Positions 63,570 through 64,000 of a stretch of DNA of 64,000 nt are shown here, piece by piece. This DNA is from Streptomyces avidinii (GTDB taxonomy: Bacteria > Actinomycetota > Actinomycetes > Streptomycetales > Streptomycetaceae): the NCBI RefSeq assembly GCF_014650695.1, contig NZ_BMVL01000005.1, forward strand, positions 343,054 through 407,053, read 5' to 3'. The stretch's first letter is position 1; each line of letters starts with the position of its first letter. The position numbers and the translations under genes were made by a program. The notes under the pieces were generated by a model. It had not been told where the DNA came from. It saw nothing but the letters and a program-made list of their open reading frames with translations, and did not search any database.

Positions 63570-64000
63570 ATGTCCAGAGCGATCACCTTCTCCGAGTACG
63601 GCGCGCCCGAGGTGCTGCGCCTGACCGACGTCACCCCGCCGGAGCCCGGCCCGGGCCAGGTCCGGATCCGGGTGCGCGCCGCCTCCGTGAACCCGTTCGA
63701 CATGAAGGTCCGCTCAGGTCGGATGGCCGATGCCGTCCCCGCCCGCTTTCCCGTGATCCTCGGTCTGGACGCGGCCGGGGTGGTCGATGCCGTGGGCGGG
63801 GGAGCCGGCGCGGCCGTCGGCGACGAGGTCCTCGGCTCCGCCGTCGGCGGCAGCTACAGCGAATACGCGCTGCTGGAGCGGCCGGTGGCCAAGCCCGATG
63901 CCCTGTCGTGGGAGGCCGCGGCCTCGCTGGTCACGGTCGGCCGGACCGCGTTCCGTGTCCTGGAGGAGCTGGGCGTGCGCGCGGGCCAGACCCTGCTCGT
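63570..64000 (+). CDS. NADP-dependent MDR oxidoreductase (quinone oxidoreductase type), partial
   Basis: The 5' 143 codons of a medium-chain reductase, cut by the window end. MSRAITFSEYGAPEVLRL, then PGPGQVRIRVRAASVNPFD and PVILGLDAAGVVDAVGGG fit the zinc-free quinone reductase/enoyl reductase group, which lacks the structural-zinc cysteine loop. It would reduce quinones or enones with NADPH. The ATG follows GGGAG. The operon partner, if any, lies beyond the window. Confidence 0.88.
   Translation, partial: MSRAITFSEYGAPEVLRLTDVTPPEPGPGQVRIRVRAASVNPFDMKVRSGRMADAVPARFPVILGLDAAGVVDAVGGGAGAAVGDEVLGSAVGGSYSEYALLERPVAKPDALSWEAAASLVTVGRTAFRVLEELGVRAGQTLL

Overview
The window is high-GC DNA with Streptomyces-type gene content: GTG and TTG starts, MmyB-type XRE regulators, a SpoIIE/GAF/HATPase phosphatase, a STAS antagonist, PoxB, a cytochrome P450 beside TetR, and a few rare TTA leucine codons. 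It is most likely a chromosomal region of a Streptomyces or close relative, rich in accessory genes and gene relics. No rRNA, tRNA, CRISPR array, insertion sequence or complete prophage was recognised.

Layout. 0.2-3 kb: AraC regulator divergent from an acyl-CoA ligase. 2.9-7.9 kb: a three-gene minus-strand operon of a membrane-anchored CHAT protease-like protein, a CBS-like/zinc-ribbon protein and a membrane protein. 8.3-15.6 kb: an unknown protein, a Tat-type amidohydrolase, a 2-oxoglutarate dioxygenase, an XRE regulator divergent from an SRPBCC protein, and a secreted SGNH esterase with FG-GAP repeats. 15.8-20.1 kb: a multicopper oxidase relic, an orphan YrhB/Imm35-type protein, a small membrane protein, TetR beside a broken P450, and a PuuE-like deacetylase. 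20.2-28 kb: SpoIIE phosphatase, PEBP protein, XRE regulator, two small proteins, a membrane-spanning XRE protein divergent from a DUF4232 lipoprotein, and an XRE relic lacking its HTH.

28.2-35.8 kb is a compact divergent cluster: a HemW/HemN-like radical SAM enzyme and a DUF1152 protein on one arm; two ATP-grasp ligases, an MFS exporter and a FemAB-like transferase on the other. Genes are translationally coupled, and each arm carries one TTA codon. It looks like a bldA-dependent pathway for a small peptide or amino-acid-derived metabolite, with export.

35.8-38.2 kb encodes the most unusual protein in the window: a single chain with an N-terminal macro domain, a central family-1 uracil-DNA-glycosylase-like domain with altered catalytic motifs, and a C-terminal arginine-type ADP-ribosyltransferase domain with the R-S-E signature. 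The combination suggests an ADP-ribosylation system acting on nucleic acid or tied to DNA-base sensing.

38.5-48.7 kb: MFS transporter, PGRP amidase, STAS, AraC, an Ohr peroxidase pair, a zinc-ribbon protein, an SDR relic, a HEAT-like protein, a NERD/helicase-like protein lacking its Walker A region, and an SDR/NTF2-like pair. 48.8-59.8 kb: a TTA-bearing Crp regulator, then a seven-gene operon (Hsp70 ATPase domain, two small GTPases, a disordered protein, two dynamin-like GTPases and a collagen-like mini-ORF) facing a cyclase-like gene. 60-64 kb: a GltB-like FMN enzyme, PoxB, and the start of a zinc-free MDR oxidoreductase.
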